Assembly (NCBI GenBank): GCA_025667525.1
Contig: CM046874.1
Coordinates: 426,520,400 to 426,584,399 of the forward strand
Length of the DNA stretch: 64,000 bases
From: Glebionis coronaria
Taxonomy: Eukaryota; Streptophyta; Magnoliopsida; Asterales; Asteraceae
Reading direction: 5' to 3'
The position numbers and the translations under genes were made by a program. Of this stretch, positions 1-11,069 are shown piece by piece. Below the pieces are notes generated by a model that had not been told where the DNA came from, did no database searches, and worked only from the letters and a program-made list of their open reading frames with translations. Position 1 is the first letter of the stretch; every line of letters begins with the position of its first letter.

Positions 1-710
1 GAAATCCAAAAGGTCTGAATAAGTCAATTAAAGGAGGTCTTCCATTGAACAGCTGATAGGGGGTCTTGTTGTGTACCTTAACCACCAAGGCCCTGTTTTG
101 TACATAACAAGCAGTGGATACAGCTTCAGCCCAAAAGATCAATGGAAGTTTTGAATCAGACAACATAGTCCTTACAGCTTCAATGAGTGTCCTATTCCTT
201 CTTTCTGCCACTCCATTCTGTTGAGGTGTTCTTGCAATGGTGAATTCCCTCTTGATTCCTTTGTTTATGCAGAAAGAGTCCAGTTTCTGATTTCTAAATT
301 CACCACCATTATCGGATCTCATAGTTACCACCTTCATGATTTTTGATAATTCAATCTGATTGATGAACCCAATGAGTACATCAGTTGTGTCACGCTTCTA
401 AAATAGAAAGAATGTCCATGTGAACCTTGAAAAATCATCAGTAATCACTAGGCAGTACCATTTCTTCATTATGCTTGCCACAGAAGTAGGACCAAAGAGA
501 TCCATATGCAGTAGTTCCAATGGCTTGGTGGTGGACATACTTGTTTTTGTTTTGCAAGATGCTCTGTGTTGCTTCCCTTTCAGACAGGCAGTACAAGTAT
601 GTTCATTGACAAAAGACTTGGAAGGAAGACCATGAACCAGATTATATTTCACTAGTTTTTTTCATGCTCTTGAAGTTCAGATGACCAAGTCTTCTTTGTC
701 ATTTCTTACA
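1..710 (-). pseudogene. Copia-1 integrase (partial, interrupted)
   Basis: This is the integrase that would insert the cDNA copy into the genome. Reading leftward from about 710 there is a zinc-binding start with HGLPSK and CTACLKGKQHR, then the core beginning LLHMDLFGP (first catalytic Asp). An in-frame TAG at 398-400 follows WTFFLF. Beyond it the same frame continues with SDNGGEF (second Asp) and NGVAERRNRTL (catalytic Glu), then a conserved copia tail with KTPYQLFNGRPP at the window edge. All three DDE residues are thus visible. The join to the upstream protease ORF (stop at 795-797) is broken by a stop and a frame change around 660-790. Confidence 0.88.
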
Positions 711-794
711 TTCATCTACTGAGGCTTTGGCAATGAAACAAGTTTCATTGTCTTGGAGAGATATGTCCTTGAGATCAATTGTGTACATGTTCTT

Positions 795-1160
795 CTATCT
801 TGGTGTTCTGAGTACAATAGGAGTGTCTGGTGGTAAGACAAACTCCTTTCCTAACACCAAGCATTTAGTGTCAGTAAACAAGACAAAATTCTTGTTATCA
901 GTCATATGTGACACACTGAAGAGATTGTACTTGAGTTCTTTCATCAAGTAGACATTGTCAAAGGTCATCCCATTGGTGACAATAGTTACTTTTCCTGTTA
1001 TAGTTCCATGTCCATCTCCAAAAGAAACACCATCATTGTCATGTAGGGGCACAAAGTTAGACAGATAAGATTTTTGTCCAGTCATACTTCTTGAGCATCC
1101 ACTATCCCAATATGCTCTATCATCCCTTGTCTTCTTTGTCACCTGCAAAAAGAAAAACAA
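795..1160 (-). pseudogene. Copia-1 aspartic protease and pre-integrase region
   Basis: The 121-residue frame carries the copia protease active site YWDSGCSRSMTG (Asp-Ser-Gly) near residue 17, followed by the usual copia protease and gag-pre-integrase residues (YNLFSVSHM, then CLVLGKEF). The protease cuts the Gag-Pol polyprotein in the particle. It begins two bases after the gag stop but in a different frame, so Pol would need a frameshift or another route. Just upstream (minus strand, cut after 1143) is a pyrimidine tract ending TTTTTGCAG, then GTGACAAAG in the protease frame, which looks like a splice acceptor. The frame ends at a stop at 795; whether the family normally reads on into integrase here is my inference. 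Confidence 0.85.
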
Positions 1161-1161
1161 A

Positions 1162-3900
1162 TTAGTTTTTCTTGGGGACCCAAGTCATTACAGACTTGGA
1201 TCTACCTCGTGTATCAATGTAGGATAGCTTATCAAAAACTAGAGATACACTATTAGATTGAGTACCCCTTTTGGGTACCCAAACCCAACGAGCTGAGGAT
1301 TTCACAGTTTTTCCCCATCTACCCATGCTCCTAGAAGGCAAAACTCTGTTAGCAGGGGATGCCCTAGTTTTAGCAGGGGAATCCCTATGCTTAGCAGAAG
1401 GAACCCATCTTTTGTTTTGGCCTCTATTCATGTGTTGGTAAGGTCTAGGGCCTGATTTATATGCATTATAAGGTGTTGGGATGGTCACAGAAGTGCTGGG
1501 CTTGGTGTGATCATCATTATCCTTTCTAAGTGCAGGAACAACATATTTGTCAGTCACCCTGTTTCTCAAGGCAGGGGCAACATACTTGGCAGGGGAAAAA
1601 TATTTTGCCCCTGCATTTAGAAGAATGGTTTTAGGTTGCATATCCTTTAAAGGATTTGCAGCCACCACTTCCAATAGTGCCTTACACTCTTGATAAGTGT
1701 GATCAAAACTGCCACATGTAAAGCAGGGCTTGGTGTTAATCACAAAGTCTTCTCCTAATTGATGTGACTTTTGGTCATTCCAATTTCTTTGATTACCTCT
1801 GACATTCCTGTACATACCAGCATATTTAATGGTGGACTTAGGGGACTGTGATCTGGTCTTAGATTTGGGAGAGCTACTCTTAGAACTAGAATCACTACCA
1901 AAAATTCCTTCTCTTGAAAATAGAACAGGGTTATCAATTTTCCATTGTTTTAAAGCAACATGTTCCTTTTCAAAATCCCTAATAACACTAGTTTTTACTA
2001 GAGACTCTTTAGTATCAAGATTATTAGGTATGTACGCACTCAAGTCAAACTCAATGTCATCCTGTTTTTGAAAACAAGGGAGACCAGTCCAGGACAGATC
2101 TTTTCTAGGAAAAGGTGCATGGATGTTGGCAGGGGGTGGTGGTATGGTAGCATGCTCATTTTTAATCCCAAACCCTGTTTTGTCCTTAGGAGATTGACCA
2201 ATTTCAACTGCTTTGGTTAAATCTTTTGAAGCTTTTCCAAATTTTTCAACAGTTTCCTCATCTATCTTTTTGTTAGCTTTAAAAATTTCAAGTTCAGCAG
2301 TCAATTCCTTAATAGATTGGTTATTCTCCTTGGCATCTCTTTCTAGAATCACAATGTGATCCCTATAATCACTTTCTCTTTGCTTAAACTCTCTTATGGT
2401 GGACTCTAACTGTTCTAAAGCACGTCTATAATTATCAAGATCATTATCACAATTGATATAGTCAGCTTTTACCTTTCTGATTTGATCATTCAAAGACTCA
2501 GTATTTTTCCTACAAGCTTTAGTACAATATGAATCGTCATATACCTCATTGTCAGAGCTGGAACTTGACATGGCCATTAGTGCAAATTCTTCTTCTTTTT
2601 CCTCAGCAACCAAAGCTTGATTTCTTTCCACATTCTCTGTCATGGCACTCCAGTCCCATCCACCTGCTCCATCTATCCCTTGCATGGCTACCATGGCTTT
2701 AGCACCATAATCATCATCCTTGGTTTCCTTCCTGTAGCTGTTCCCAGTCTTAAGTCCTCTGCATTCCTTGGCAAAATGACCCTTCTTGCCACAGTTGTAG
2801 CATTCAACCTTTGTTTTGTCAAACCCAGCCACATCAGAGGGATTGATTGAGATCTTCTTCCCATACTTCTTGTAGAACCTATTGGCTCTCATGCTAAGCA
2901 GAGCCATATTCCACTTGATATCCATCTCTTCTAGCCCTTGCTTACTGATTTGACTTAGATCTTCATGTAACACAGTAGATCCTTGTAGCCCTTGAGATGC
3001 TATAAAAGCACAAGCAGTATCAAGGCTAAATGTAGCTGGTCTTTCTTCATCATACGATGGTCCAGACCTGGTAGCAGGGGAATAAGCAGCAGGGGCTACT
3101 TCAATTCCACCGTTCTTGGAGATTCCACTGCTTTGTGATATGAATGCCATGTTAGCAGGGGAATCAGTGGATCCACTTGAGTTTGTGGGAATCGTTCCTT
3201 TTGACTTCATCTCATTGACAACAGGCTCAAAAACTTTTAAGTTGTTGTATATTTCATCAATTTTCTTGTTGTCCAAGTCATCCTTATTCTGCCAAATTGC
3301 CTTATAGACAAACCATTCTTTCTGGAGGCTGTTAAGAAACCTGGTATTCACCTGCTCTTTTGACACCTCAATATCGAAGAATTCCAACTAGGCCACCATA
3401 TCTTGAAGCCTATTGTAAATAGCTCCAATTGATTCATCACCAATTGCTTTGAAAGAAGCAAAATCATCCAGCATTTGATTCTTCTTCTTCTTCTTTGTGG
3501 CTTCATTTCCTCCAAAGGTTGTGCCTATGGCTTCCCATAGTTCCTTAGCTGTTTTGTATTTTCTGAATCTGAGTTGATGTCTATCAGGTAGAGCCAACAA
3601 CAATGAGCTATGGGCCCTGACATCATGCCTTCTGGCCAGTATTTCCTTATCACAAAGAGCAACAGATTTCTTCTTGTCTTTACCTTTGGAACTTTCACCT
3701 TTTTCTTCTTCCTTGCCCTCTTCCACTGCTAGCATTTTGTTGAATTCATCACCAAATTCTATGATCTCCCAGAGAACATAGTGTTCCATTTTCAGGTATT
3801 GTTGGATTCTGAATTCCCATAATTCAAAGTTTTTAGGATCCAACATAGGTAACTTGAGGTTATTGTGGTTGTTGCTATTTGAGGAAGAGTCTGAAGACAT
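1162..3900 (-). pseudogene. gag: Copia-1 gag, two zinc knuckles, one in-frame stop
   Basis: This is a Gag capsid/nucleocapsid protein of about 912 codons starting at ATG 3900. The N-terminal 170 residues include FELWEFRIQQYLKMEHYVLWE and the UBN2-type region ending YNRLQDMVA. A TAG at 3388-3390 then interrupts; copia-2 has Gln there, so a C-to-T change is likely. The same frame runs 741 more residues with zinc knuckle CYNCGKKGHFAKEC near residue 197, a coiled-coil region (residues 300-390), a second knuckle CFTCGSFDHTYQEC and a basic C-terminus ending VPKKN. Ser-Pro-Ala repeats are mostly encoded by the same CCCCTGCT words that recur in the LTR. Two knuckles and about 900 residues are long for copia Gag. 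Confidence 0.9.
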
Positions 3901-3948
3901 GGTTGCTATGAGGGTTTTGTTCTTGATTTAGACAAAGTTTCTCAACAA

Positions 3949-3960
3949 GCTCTGATACCA
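3949..3960 (-). promoter_or_regulatory. Copia-1 primer-binding site
   Basis: The minus strand reads TGGTATCAGAGC, complementary to the 3' end of plant initiator Met tRNA and the standard copia primer site. It lies five bases inside the LTR, which fixes the LTR edge at 3966. Confidence 0.92.
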
Positions 3961-3965
3961 CTTGT

Positions 3966-4484
3966 TGATCCCAAAGTCAGATCTTAAACCTTAATAGCTT
4001 GTTTAAGGGTTGTGATAGAAAGAAAGAATTCAATCTAACACTAGGGAAACTTTGCAAAGCAAAGTAACTAAACAAGATGCGGAAAATAATGTTTAGCACA
4101 AGAACAATATGATTGAAACGTTGAACTTTAATATATCAATGATATACGAATACCCTAAAATGGTATTAAGGTTTACAAAACCTTAAAGTATGACAATGAA
4201 AGACAAATGAGAAAGACACATTTGCATGCTAACCTAGTGAGTCCTTTTATAGCCACAAGGACTCACGTACAAGATCACTACTAACAATCTTGGAAAGTAT
4301 TAAGGAATAATAACTGAAACACGTAAAAATCTATTCCATGTTTATCTTTGACAGCAGGGCCTTTGACTTTAGCAGGGGAACCAATCCCCCTGCCTTTGTA
4401 ATTTAGCAGGGGGAACTTACTCTATCAGGGGTATGGATAATCAACTAGCAGGGGTAACAAGTAAGCATAGATTTATTCCCAACA
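3966..4484 (-). repeat. Copia-1 5' LTR
   Basis: In sense orientation it begins TGTTGGGAATAAAT and ends TTGGGATCA, 519 bp. A TATA box (GCTATAAAAGG) lies at 4243-4253. Several copies of CCCCTGCT and its reverse are present, two of them (about 4367-4400) arranged as a GCAGGGG/CCCCTGC inverted repeat. The copia-2 LTR (32044-32556) shares the termini, TATA region and primer-proximal sequence. The partner 3' LTR is outside the window. Confidence 0.9.
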
Positions 4485-5040
4485 TAGTCTTAGGTCGATT
4501 AATAGCATTTGGGCAATTGGGTTTTTGGATTTGAACTTGGGTTGTGCACGTTTTAATACCCGATTTTGTTTAGTTTTCAAAATTCAAATTTCATTTTCAA
4601 AAATTAATAATAAAAATTTATTTTTTAATAAATAAGAAAAGTTATAAAAATATTAAAAAATATAAAAAACCAATTTTAGTATTTTGGCATTTTTTACATT
4701 TTCATTTTGGGTATTTTTACATTTTTTGCATTTATCTTAGTATCATTTGCATTTTATTTTACATTTTTGTGCATTGATTACTTGTACTTTGCCTATTAAT
4801 TGTTGTACGTGCACTTTGTTTTAGTTTAGTATGTATACGTAGTTGATACTATTTTTACCATTTTTACGCGCTTTGTGAATTAGACATAAATACCAATTAT
4901 CCTTTTATTGAACCAAAATCGATAAATCTTTACGTGAAAATTGAAAATCCATATTCGAGTAAATTCGAGGAAAAACAATTATACAAAAAAACGAATATTA
5001 ATCGATTTCAAAGTATTGACGTAGTAAAGTAATGATATAT
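4485..5040. other. Unclassified AT-rich stretch
   Basis: I see no coding frame, primer site or LTR terminus. The sequence is rich in repeated attttttacattttt words. It separates the copia-1 LTR from decayed Tekay-C coding sequence and is probably an old retroelement fragment, which is inference. Confidence 0.5.
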
Positions 5041-6342
5041 CCTTGAATAACGGTATTAGTGCTAACTATTTTTCCGTCGGCTATCTCTATATCATACTTA
5101 GTATTCAAAGAAACAATCGAAATTTCTAACTTAGCAGATATTTTAACAGATATGAAACTTCTATCAGCTCCTGATCAAATATTACTTTAACCAGATGTTG
5201 ATTTAGATGAAACATACCCGTAACCGTATTTTGATCTTGATGAGTATCATTCAGCAAATAGGCTTTTCCACTACTATTGCTCTATTTACGACACTCATTC
5301 ATTAGATGCCCTTTTTCTCCATAGTTTTGGCAAACTTTAGTTACACGAATTTGGTTACTTCCAGCAGCTAATCCTTTACTTCTATAGAATCTTGTCTGAT
5401 GTCCTATTTTTCCACAGTTCTGACACTTGATATTGCAAAATCTTGTATGATGTAGAGAACACCTCTAACAAAGGGATTGTCTTCCACTATAAGCATTGCT
5501 CGAATTTACAGCATAAACTTTAGAAACATCATTTCTTTTGTTCTGTTATAGATTATTGCCTTGATTATAGTTGCAAAAATTATTCTTCTAGAAAATACGA
5601 TTAACAGGAAAGTTCCTCCTATCATCAAACATCCTCTTATTATTAACTTCTACTTGTATAGGATTATACCTTATCACTTGCTCCATTCATATTTGAGTAA
5701 TGGTGATAACTTCCTCCAAAGTTTGGGGTTTAGAGGCGGTAACATTCCCTTCTATACTTTTAGGCAATCCTCCAATAAAAGCTTCCATCAATTTTTTAGT
5801 ATTAGGCACCATATTAGGACATAATTATGCCAATTCCTGATTTTCATAATCTCCTTTACTACTAAATTATAGAATTCTTCCTCCATTTTCCTAATCTCAC
5901 TACGAGGACAATACTTCTAAATTAACAGATTGTTGAACTCATTCCAGGGAGTCTGATAAACTTGTTCTATCCCAATGGGTTGTGCATAAGCATTCCACCA
6001 AGACAAAGCTTCCTCTATCAACATATCCGTAGCAAATTTCACTTTACAATCTTCAGAATAGTCACTGTGAATAAATACTGATTCAGTTCTCTCGAACCAG
6101 CAAAGAAGTCCAACAACTCCATTAGATCCTTTATAGTTAAAAGGCTAACAACTCATGAAATCTTTGTAAGTACATCTCTTCTCCACCGGAACTTCTCTCC
6201 TAGCAGAATTTCCATTACTTGTACTAGCTATATTGGTGGAATGTGCTTGCAAAGATGCAGTCACACTCTCAACAACCAATTGTCTTATTTCTTCAGGTGT
6301 CATATTTACTGTCGCAGATGTTGATGCTCTCATATGAGCCAT
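5040..6342 (-). pseudogene. Tekay-C gag-protease remnant
   Basis: This is a Ty3/gypsy chromovirus Gag starting at ATG 6342 (MAHMRASTSATVN). A stop at 6145 follows KDFMSC. The frame then continues with Retrotrans_gag signatures (LRWFERTESVF, EEALSWWNAYAQP, EFNNLL) and further stops. Two nucleocapsid zinc knuckles are readable at 5384-5425 (CQNCGKIGH, last Cys now Tyr) and 5291-5332 (second Cys now Tyr). The protease active site near 5165-5185 is missing one base, so Asp-Ser-Gly is out of frame. The copy is clearly dead. RT and integrase are absent, cut off at or before 5040. Confidence 0.82.
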
Positions 6343-6703
6343 TCTACCAATATTTACAAATACTCGATAAGAATGATATTATTATATTTTTTTAAATTTT
6401 CATACGTGGAGTATGGAGTCGATTTTATATATCATAGAGTATTTCTAATTCTTTCGACCATTTCATATGTGAGGATCATAATATGAATGATGATAAAATT
6501 TTCTAATTCTTTCATATATGAGGGTTCATAATATGAATAATGATAAAGGCTTAAATAAAATAACAAGAATTTTTTAGAACAAACACACACTTCTTTATTT
6601 ATGAACAACTTATCATTTATATTTACACGATAAGCATCTCTGTTACATAAAGAAAAACTGTACATATCTTACAAATTAAAACTAGATTTCTAAGCTTAAT
6701 TCC

Positions 6704-7276
6704 TCAATTAATTTCCTCAATTCTGTCCAAAATATATCCGAAGTCAGATTGTTGAGTTGTTTTAAGATCATCTATGAGTAATTCTAAATTAAGCCCAGTC
6801 CTCGTAAGTGCTTCTTTCAGTTCAGAATTCTCCTTCTCAAGTCTTGTCATATTCATTTCAAAAGCATGCATTCTTCTACTCAGTATAATATTATGGAGTC
6901 GAGTAACGTCTACTTTATATTCTAATTGACTAATATGCTCTTCAATATCCTTTCTTCCTCTTATCAGATTCCTAATATTCTTCTTCATTATTCTAAAGGC
7001 TTCAAGGGATATTTCATCAAGATGACTAGCAATTACGGATAATTGCTTGTCGTGCTTTTCCATAATCCGTGCTCTAGAGTCTTCCTTTGTTTCATAAGGC
7101 TCTTCACGACTTCGATTTGGAGATGAATAAAGATCCTCAGGTAACAGAAAACGAGACGTAGGTGAAGGTATACTATTCATCACTTCAGTTTGATGTGAGA
7201 AATATTCTTGTACTTCAGGAGTATCGTAAAAAGACAAACTTGGAACACGTACATCTGTGAGAGATGGAGTGAACAT
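6704..7276 (-). CDS. Extra ORF between primer site and gag of Tekay-C, coiled coil
   Basis: This intact 190-codon ORF starts at ATG 7276 (MFTPSLTDVRVP) and lies between the 5' LTR/PBS and gag. I do not recognise a domain. Residues about 75-190 are charged heptad-like sequence (EKHDKQLSVIASHLDEIS, then EMNMTRLEKENSELKEAL), so a coiled coil is likely. No signal peptide or membrane segment is visible. Its stop is 361 nt from the gag ATG, the same spacing as for the 274-residue ORF in the same position in Tekay-A. That it stays open while gag decayed may be chance or constraint. Extra ORFs are known in plant Ty3/gypsy elements; function here is unknown. Confidence 0.55.
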   Translation of the reverse strand: MFTPSLTDVRVPSLSFYDTPEVQEYFSHQTEVMNSIPSPTSRFLLPEDLYSSPNRSREEPYETKEDSRARIMEKHDKQLSVIASHLDEISLEAFRIMKKNIRNLIRGRKDIEEHISQLEYKVDVTRLHNIILSRRMHAFEMNMTRLEKENSELKEALTRTGLNLELLIDDLKTTQQSDFGYILDRIEEIN

Positions 7277-7472
7277 CGGGATTTCTCATTCATCATCGTA
7301 GAAAATGAGAATATAGGTGGAAGTAGACATCCTTGTAGTTTATATAATATAATAACATTAGATATCTTATTAAAGGGATAAAAATCTTACACTGGCGCTG
7401 ATGATGGCTGATGGTCTTGAATTTAAAATTTTAGTTATTGTTTAAGAAAAACCTTATCCTCTATAACCATGA

Positions 7473-7485
7473 GCTTTGGATACCA
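7473..7485 (-). promoter_or_regulatory. Tekay-C primer-binding site
   Basis: The minus strand reads TGGTATCCAAAGC, a degraded initiator Met-tRNA site, three bases from the LTR end (…GTTACA). Confidence 0.75.
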
Positions 7486-7745
7486 ATCTGTAACACCCCC
7501 ATTTTACCTTATAGCAACGGAAGCTAATTTGTGATATTACTATCAAAGTACCATAGTCAAAATAATAGAAAATGCTCAAAAATATTTTTATAAATATTTA
7601 CGTTATCATTCATTTATTCAGAGTTTAATAAAAACAAATGTACATAAATGTACATCACAAGTTTTCCCAAAGATCTAGTTTTTTTTTCTAGAATGATAAA
7701 TTTATTGAAGACACCACCATCTGCAGTCCGCCAGTCCTCATTCAC

Positions 7746-8258
7746 CTGAAATATATGCCTTAAAGTCAACACAATGGTTGAGTGAATTCATAGGTTTTAA
7801 ACAATATTTGAATACAAGTACAACTCAAGGGATACATTATTATACACCCAACTTTTTAAATTCATCGATTCTTATTGCACTAGCTCATGACCCCGCAACT
7901 AGACATTATCAGGAAAAACCTAACAAATTTTCCCTTAAGTAGGATGTTCTCTAGACTATCCTAAATTTGAAAAATAAAGCATATATGTTTAGCCTAGGTA
8001 GGAACCATTAGCTTCTAGCAAGTGCGACTTGCCCAGATAGGAAGTTTCAGTCTCCAATAGTACTATTCATAATATTTGCGCTCATTAAATGATTAGCGGT
8101 CCACGATTAATAAGGGACTTAACGGCAACAAGTAAACGTAGTGTCAATAATCATATAGGCAGCATACAAAAACACTTGTATTCCGGTTTTACCATATATC
8201 CCCCTTACGGGTTTTCAAATAATTTATAAAGCATTTAAAATTGAGGCTATGAACTCAC
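7746..8258 (-). promoter_or_regulatory. Candidate leader intron in Tekay-C LTR
   Basis: The minus strand has AAG|GTGAGT at 8259/8258 and ATTTCAG|GTGAA ending at 7746, giving a 513 nt GT-AG segment about 1.2 kb downstream of the TATA box. Twenty nt before the acceptor is a TCAAC/GTTGA hairpin (7766-7781). The same arrangement occurs in three other Tekay-type LTRs. Splicing is inference. Confidence 0.5.
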
Positions 8259-8329
8259 CTTATCCTAAATAGTCTTGAACTATTTAGCTATACCCAATCA
8301 TAACCTTCTCACAGTATCTGAGTTGACAT

Positions 8330-8484
<155 letters not shown>

Positions 8485-9463
8485 ATAACTCTGAGTTCAA
8501 TATTTTATTATTTCATGTATTTATTATTTGATTCATATATTTTGTTATTATAGTATCATTGTTTGGGCCAGTATACTTAGAAACCATTCTATAAATGTTT
8601 GAGGAGCGAGAGCACATTAAATCGTAAACCCAACCACTTAGTCAGAACGTAATATCGAGACGGAACATCTTTGTACAAAGTTCCCTACTAACATGACACA
8701 TTATATTTTATTACATTTTAACTTCTTTAGTTTTAATATTGGCAAAAAAGTCCTTATAGTTATATTTTGGCATAATTACACTTTTAACCCCTTAAGTATA
8801 TAGTTTCATTATATTGTAATTTAATCCTTCAATACTTAAATTTAGGGTCTCAAAATTTACAACATTTATTATTATAGATTTAACTTTCATAAAATGACAC
8901 TTTTGGCCCAAAATGTTAAATTGTTTAAAAAATGACAGTTTTGGTCCCTATACTTGTAAAAATCGTATAACTTCTTAAAAAATGTATCAAATGATCTAAG
9001 ATTTTAAAACAAAGTTTCAAAACACATTTATAATCATAATAAAAACATTTCATCAGAATTGTAAGTCTTGAAATGGATTTTATGTCATTATTTCATGTAA
9101 AATACAAAACTAGGGTTTTAAGACATCTTTAGCTTATAACTTTAATTTAAATGATGCAATGACTTAGTTATTTTTGGATTATCTTTCTAACATAACTTTG
9201 GAATTATAAAAAGTGTTAGAGTTCATTATAACAAGATCAAAGCTTGTTTAAAATATAAATTACCTAGGTAGCTCTAAAATGGCTCCTTATGGCTTCATAT
9301 GAACACTACTTGCTATCAAAGCTTTAAAAGCTTTAATGGCTTCCTTATAGACCTGGTTTTGGGTCTTGTGGGATGTCCTAGGACGTTTATAGAAGTTAAT
9401 ATGAAGAATGGGTAGGAGGTTTAAGGAAAACGGGGTGCAAGTATACATGTTGTGTATTTGGCT

Positions 9464-9472
9464 CTATTTATA
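9464..9472 (-). promoter_or_regulatory. TATA box of Tekay-C LTR
   Basis: The minus strand reads TATAAATAG. It is about 1.2 kb upstream of the candidate splice donor, a spacing shared with the Tekay-B LTR (61001-61009 to 59770). Confidence 0.6.
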
Positions 9473-11059
9473 CTACTAGCAACACTTAGGCTCGAAGTTA
9501 AGGCTCCAAACGTGTAAGATAGATAAGGTAATGACTAAGGATAGCTAGTAAATCTCTACACAAGTTTATAGCTTCTATCTTCAATCTAATCTTTACTTGT
9601 GGTTAGAAATAGGTCACGGCTAGATTAAGATGAGAATGGTGATGTGTAGCAACCTAGTAGCTGATGCACCTACTTGTCACCACTTCTAAAATATCTTATA
9701 ACATGTAAATATCTGATTTTTGAACTTTGGAATAGGAGGGAAAGTGTTTGAAATGGGTTTTGGAGGGAAATTACAAAACCAGGTCCTAAATCTAGAGCTT
9801 GTAACTTATGGTTTGTGTTTTTGGTGATTAGGTAGGAAAGTGATTAGTGATGATTAAGGCTTAACTAAGGTTTAGACATTATATTTAAGAGATTTGGGTC
9901 CTTGGTTTGAAGTTTAACATGGGTTTGATGCGAAAATGGAAAGTATACTTTTCTAGATTAGGGTTTTCTAATGATTTAGGTTTAAATCTTAGTTAAAGTG
10001 ATTATCCTCCTCTTAGATACTGATGTAAGCTTAATTTAGGTCCTAGACATTGTGTCTTAAGTGTCCAAAGAGTTCTCATACTTGGTTTAATGGTTTAGTT
10101 TAGGTAAATGATATGAGTGTAATTACTCATGTCATTTGTATCTAAAAAACAATAAATGAATGCATAAAATGTATGAAAAAGGCTTTGTATATGTTTGTTT
10201 GTCGTTTCATGTGTGTAGGTACCAATGATCACGAAAACCGGCGAAAACGACACGAGAATGAAGAAAAGATCAACAATGCCAAAAACGAGCTCGATTTTAG
10301 CGGATTTGATATTCATGGAGGATTTTGGGCCAAGTGGGACCCATATTTGGTAATTGGGCCTGAAAGCCCAATAGTGAAAATGATTATTCATTCTTTAAAC
10401 CACAAGTTCAATTATGGCCCAAATCAGAATGGCGGATGGAATAAATAAGGGCCCAAGCCCAATCTCTTATAAAAACGTGAAGAAGAATTTTCTTGAAACA
10501 GATACCAAAAGCCCATTAGGGTTGGTTACATTTAAAACGATTGAAAAGTTTTTTAAAAACTCACAACATTTACTTCACCTACTTATTCCCCACTCATGTT
10601 ACACATACAACTCACACCACAAAAATCTTTTCGATATTTACTATGTATTTTCTCCTTCTTCCCCAAATTAACCTGTAAACTCACTATTCATCCCAAACCC
10701 TAATAATAAATTTACCCAATTATTTTTGGGGGTTTCACTTGGAGCGTGTGATTCACACGAAGGGAAAATAAATCCCCATTGTTTTCGGAAGGTAGAAGTG
10801 GAAGGCATCTTCGACGTGGCAGCGTGTTATTGGGTTAACCACATCACAACTCCTCAATCCACCAATTGAAGAAGGACACATTAGCCTCAAAGAAGCACAA
10901 GTAGCACAACGGATTTCCATGTTGGCAATCCGTATGACTATGAACTAATCACAGCCCTTCGATGAAAATAAGAAATAGAGAGAAGAAAAATATGCTTCAT
11001 CAACGGCTCAAGATCGTTTATCTTCACCAACAAACTCACCCCCAACACCTTGGGTTCTC

Positions 11060-11069
11060 CTATAAATAC
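11060..11069 (+). promoter_or_regulatory. TATA box of Athila-1 LTR
   Basis: CTATAAATAC follows a pyrimidine-rich stretch and is conserved in the 3' LTR at 25233-25241. It probably sets the start of the genomic RNA about 30 bp downstream. Confidence 0.6.

Larger units (their letters stand above)
1..4484 (-). mobile_element. Copia-1: Ty1/copia LTR retrotransposon, 3' part outside window
   Basis: On the minus strand the order is 5' LTR (right), primer site, gag, protease, then integrase running off the left edge; protease and integrase before any RT is the Ty1/copia order. RT, RNase H and the 3' LTR would lie left of base 1. Stops and at least one frame change interrupt the coding part, so this copy is probably dead. 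The right flank after the LTR begins tagtc; the matching target duplication would be outside the window. It is a divergent relative of copia-2 (32044 onward), sharing gag layout and LTR motifs. Confidence 0.93.

Noticed and set aside
1143..1206. A short 64 nt intron from GAG|GTAGAT to TTTTTGCAG in copia-1
   Set aside because: Joining these sites gives the wrong phase for the protease and the length is at the lower limit for plants.
10173..10448. Paired frames of about 90 codons at the start of both Athila-1 LTRs (also 24358-24621)
   Set aside because: They occur upstream of the TATA box, on both strands, and are kept only because LTRs are copies.
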